A DNA stretch of 12,231 nucleotides from NCBI GenBank assembly GCA_964652775.1, contig CAZZAM010000066.1:1-12231 (forward strand). The letters run 5' to 3'. A program made the position numbers and the translations under genes. This DNA is from UBA11346 sp038060575 (lineage in GTDB: Bacteria > Planctomycetota > UBA11346). Numbering within the stretch: the first letter of the stretch is position 1; each line of letters opens with the position of its first letter. Below the pieces are notes generated by a model. That model made no database searches and was not told the origin of the DNA. It saw only the letters and a program-made list of their open reading frames with translations. Positions 10,333 through 12,231 of the stretch are shown piece by piece.

Positions 10333-12014
10333 GGCCTAAATTCCTTGAGCTCCACGCCGAGCGTGAGGATTTCTTTCCCTCGGCGGATTTCGACCTGAAT
10401 GGTATCTCCCGGTTTGTGGCGAAGGAGAATCCGGCTAATGGCATTTCGGCTTGCGACTTTGGTTTGATCCACGGTAACGATTTCATCACCGATCTGGATC
10501 CCCGCCTTTTCTGCGCCGGTTTTGGCAGTAACGCTTTCGATAACCATGCGTTGATTGCGTTCGCGCAGGACAACACCGAGCCCAAGAATCGGTGGCGATT
10601 TCGTGGTTGTGCCCTGACGCAAAACAGCAAGTGCGGCTGAAATGCGTACGCTGTCTACTGCCAATGCGACTCCGGAATTGATCAGCCATGGATAATCGCC
10701 GATCGGACCCATTTTAACGCACAGCCCCACCACGTGGCCCAGATCGTTCACTAGAGGTCCGCCGAGTGAGCCGTAATTGGCGCGCGCATCGGTCTGTAAG
10801 AACGCCAAGCGCGATTGCAGTAGTCGACGTTCGGTTGCTGAAATGGTGCCCAGGGTTGCAGTCCACCCTTGTTCGTTGCGATGACGTCCGATCAGCAATA
10901 CGCGTTGTCCGAGTTCGGCTGCGGTGACCGCGAATTCGGCATGCGGTAGGCCATGCGGACGTTCACAACGTACTAGGGCGAGATCAAGCGGTAGATCCTG
11001 GGCAATCACGGAGCACGGGATATTTCCCGACGCAAGAAGCAGTGCGCCACGCTCGGCGTCGCCGTGTAAATTACTACCGGCGGTCAAGAGCAGATCGTCG
11101 CCGACGGCAATGGCGGTTACGGCTTGGTCGGTGAAAAATATCTGCTGCTGATGCCGATACATTTCCCACCACGCGGTCACGCGATCGCGATCGACTTCCG
11201 ATGCCTCCGCAACGGTGCGTGGTGGGCGCGGTGTTCCCGGCGGATTTCCGAGTCCGTTTGGTCGTTCGAAATAAATCAACGCAACTGAAGGAGACACCCG
11301 TTCAGCGGTGTGGCGCAGACGTTCGCCGCCACCGGACGGAGCCGTTGTTGCAGAGGGCAGGCCGAGTGCGGCCAAGATACGCGTGAGCGGAATAACGATT
11401 GGCAAACGACGTTCACGTAATTGTCCACGACTCACGAGCCCGACGAGTCGTCCCGCCGAATCCAAAAGCGCGCCGCCTTCATTGCCATCATTGATTGCGG
11501 CGTCGGTCTCGATCGCAGATCCTCGATACGCGGACAATTCATGGCCACTGCGACCGCGTGCTGGTGGAGCGCCAAGCGGAATATCGTAGAGGCCACTCAC
11601 GACGCCGAGTGACAGCGCGGCGCTTCCATCGTGTTCAATCGCCCCAGCAGAATTCCCCGCTGTCCAGACTGGGTCAAGCACGCGCAGACGCTGGCTGTCC
11701 GCGCATTCCACCGGCAGCACATCCGCTGGAACGTCAGCGATGCGCAGGAGCACGGCGGTGGTTTCGGGATCTCGCGCCAGGACCTGAGCCGACCTGCGTC
11801 GTCCGCCCGACAAGGCCACGGTCACATCCTTTCCGGCAGGAATGGCTTCAGCGAGGGTGATGGCCGAACCGTCCCGAGCGATGATGACGGCACTCCCGCC
11901 AGGGATCGCATCGTCACCGCCCTTCTTGGAAACAACGATGGCAACAATGCCGGTGGGCGGTTCCAACGCCCATGCAGCGATCACGATCAGGAGGGGGAAA
12001 AGTGACCGTAACAC
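10329..12014 (-). CDS. Tandem trypsin-like pseudoprotease with C-terminal PDZ domain
   Basis: A 561-residue exported protein. The signal peptide MLRSLFPLLIVIAAWA probably ends at an AWA cleavage site (Ala16). Two trypsin-fold domains follow. In domain 1 (about 20-220), alignment to the neighbouring HtrA puts Glu56 at the His position (ITLAEAI), Thr86 at Asp (DPETTAVLL) and Glu179 at Ser (NDGNEGGALL). In domain 2 (about 232-465), Ser314 replaces His (LLTAGSNL), Asp344 is kept (LPLDLALVR) and Leu417 replaces Ser (NYGSLGGPL). Domain 2 also has an insertion of about 45 residues after its first strand (251-295), Pro-rich and then helical, at the place of the DegP LA loop. A PDZ domain ends the protein (about 476-558; ILGLGVVL, AGIQIGDEIVTVD). 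The fold glycines remain although the catalytic residues are gone, and the frame is intact, so this looks like a maintained inactive protein, not a decaying gene. The start is GTG with little ribosome binding site; ATG-like alternatives would cut the signal peptide. A regulatory or recruiting role for the HtrA next door is inference. Confidence 0.88.
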   Translation of the reverse strand: MLRSLFPLLIVIAAWALEPPTGIVAIVVSKKGGDDAIPGGSAVIIARDGSAITLAEAIPAGKDVTVALSGGRRRSAQVLARDPETTAVLLRIADVPADVLPVECADSQRLRVLDPVWTAGNSAGAIEHDGSAALSLGVVSGLYDIPLGAPPARGRSGHELSAYRGSAIETDAAINDGNEGGALLDSAGRLVGLVSRGQLRERRLPIVIPLTRILAALGLPSATTAPSGGGERLRHTAERVSPSVALIYFERPNGLGNPPGTPRPPRTVAEASEVDRDRVTAWWEMYRHQQQIFFTDQAVTAIAVGDDLLLTAGSNLHGDAERGALLLASGNIPCSVIAQDLPLDLALVRCERPHGLPHAEFAVTAAELGQRVLLIGRHRNEQGWTATLGTISATERRLLQSRLAFLQTDARANYGSLGGPLVNDLGHVVGLCVKMGPIGDYPWLINSGVALAVDSVRISAALAVLRQGTTTKSPPILGLGVVLRERNQRMVIESVTAKTGAEKAGIQIGDEIVTVDQTKVASRNAISRILLRHKPGDTIQVEIRRGKEILTLGVELKEFRP

Positions 12015-12231
12015 GCCTAAAACATAGCGCGCGGGAGTGACCTGTGCAGTAGGGTTTTACCCAACCTCAAGCAGTGCGTGCTTTGGCTGGAAACCCTGAC
12101 CCCTTGACAGATTACCGATCGCGCTACAAGGGTCCTCCCCACGTACGGAACCAGGTCGTAAAACCCCTGATTCGTCCGTGGTTAGATTGACAAATCGAGA
12201 TCTGTAGCGCGAGTCGAAGAGACGTAAATTG
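12015..12231. other. Gene-free region upstream of the leftward protease operon
   Basis: No convincing ORF is present in these 217 bases. For the leftward operon, a minus-strand TATGTT at 12021-12026 could be a -10 element, which would make the transcript nearly leaderless, but no matching -35 is seen. On the plus strand there are two TTGACA boxes (12104-12109 and 12187-12192); the first has TACAAG after 15 bases (12125-12130), a weak promoter pointing out of the window. Two inverted repeats interleave: GGGTTTTAC (12052-12060) with GTAAAACCC (12158-12166), and TCGCGCTACA (12119-12128) with TGTAGCGCGA (12203-12212). The operon promoter is expected here but cannot be placed with confidence. Confidence 0.4.

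Noticed and set aside
10329..12014. Pseudogene reading of the dead-triad protease gene
   Set aside because: The frame is uninterrupted over 561 codons, the signal peptide and PDZ are intact, and fold glycines are kept while only catalytic residues differ, which does not look like random decay.
12104..12130. Strong sigma-70 promoter on the plus strand
   Set aside because: The -35 TTGACA is perfect but the only nearby -10 is TACAAG at a 15-base spacing, and no downstream gene is visible, so it is mentioned only as weak.

Overview
The window reads as a chromosomal segment of a fairly GC-rich Gram-negative bacterium. I favour the PVC superphylum, most likely Planctomycetota. The RpoC sequence (residues about 235-530) resembles remembered planctomycete beta-prime proteins. 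The small exported protein at 5807-6409 carries a YDVRDL...DFPGP motif that I associate with planctomycete secretin-like proteins. These are judgements from memory, not searches, and the phylum stays uncertain. No phage genes, transposase, CRISPR array, tRNA or rRNA is visible.

Left half (1-5731, plus strand): the end of rpoB, then complete rpoC, rpsL and rpsG in one tightly packed transcription/translation operon. rpsL overlaps rpoC by 14 nt. The rpsL-rpsG gap is 66 nt and holds two small hairpins, a plausible place for feedback control by S7. The run stops at a strong, symmetrical GC-rich terminator (5756-5788), so fusA and tuf, common followers of rpsG, are not next in line. Two ribosomal proteins are unusual. 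S12 has His at residue 88, where most bacteria have Lys. S7 starts with an acidic extension of about 42 residues in place of the usual short basic arm.

Right half (5807-12014, minus strand): four leftward genes. Read in the direction of transcription they are: (1) a 561-residue exported protein with two trypsin-like domains and a PDZ domain, in which both protease domains have lost catalytic residues; (2) an exported HtrA/DegP-type serine protease with an intact His-Asp-Ser triad and two PDZ domains, whose GTG start overlaps the stop of gene 1 by 4 nt; (3) an 818-residue, nearly all-helical HEAT-like protein 30 nt further on; (4) after a 266-nt gap, a 200-residue exported protein with a secretin N0/STN-like domain, ending convergently on the rpsG terminator. 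The gap before gene 4 contains a 121-bp element with GGAG-rich inverted repeats and a possible branched stem structure. The last 217 bases (12015-12231) have no gene but contain nested inverted repeats and presumably the promoter of the leftward operon.

The best candidate for an undescribed system is the coupled pair at 9163-12014: a tandem pseudoprotease with a PDZ domain, translationally coupled to an active HtrA protease, followed by a helical-repeat protein. A natural reading is a periplasmic protein-quality or signalling module in which the inactive partner senses, recruits or restrains. That role is inference.
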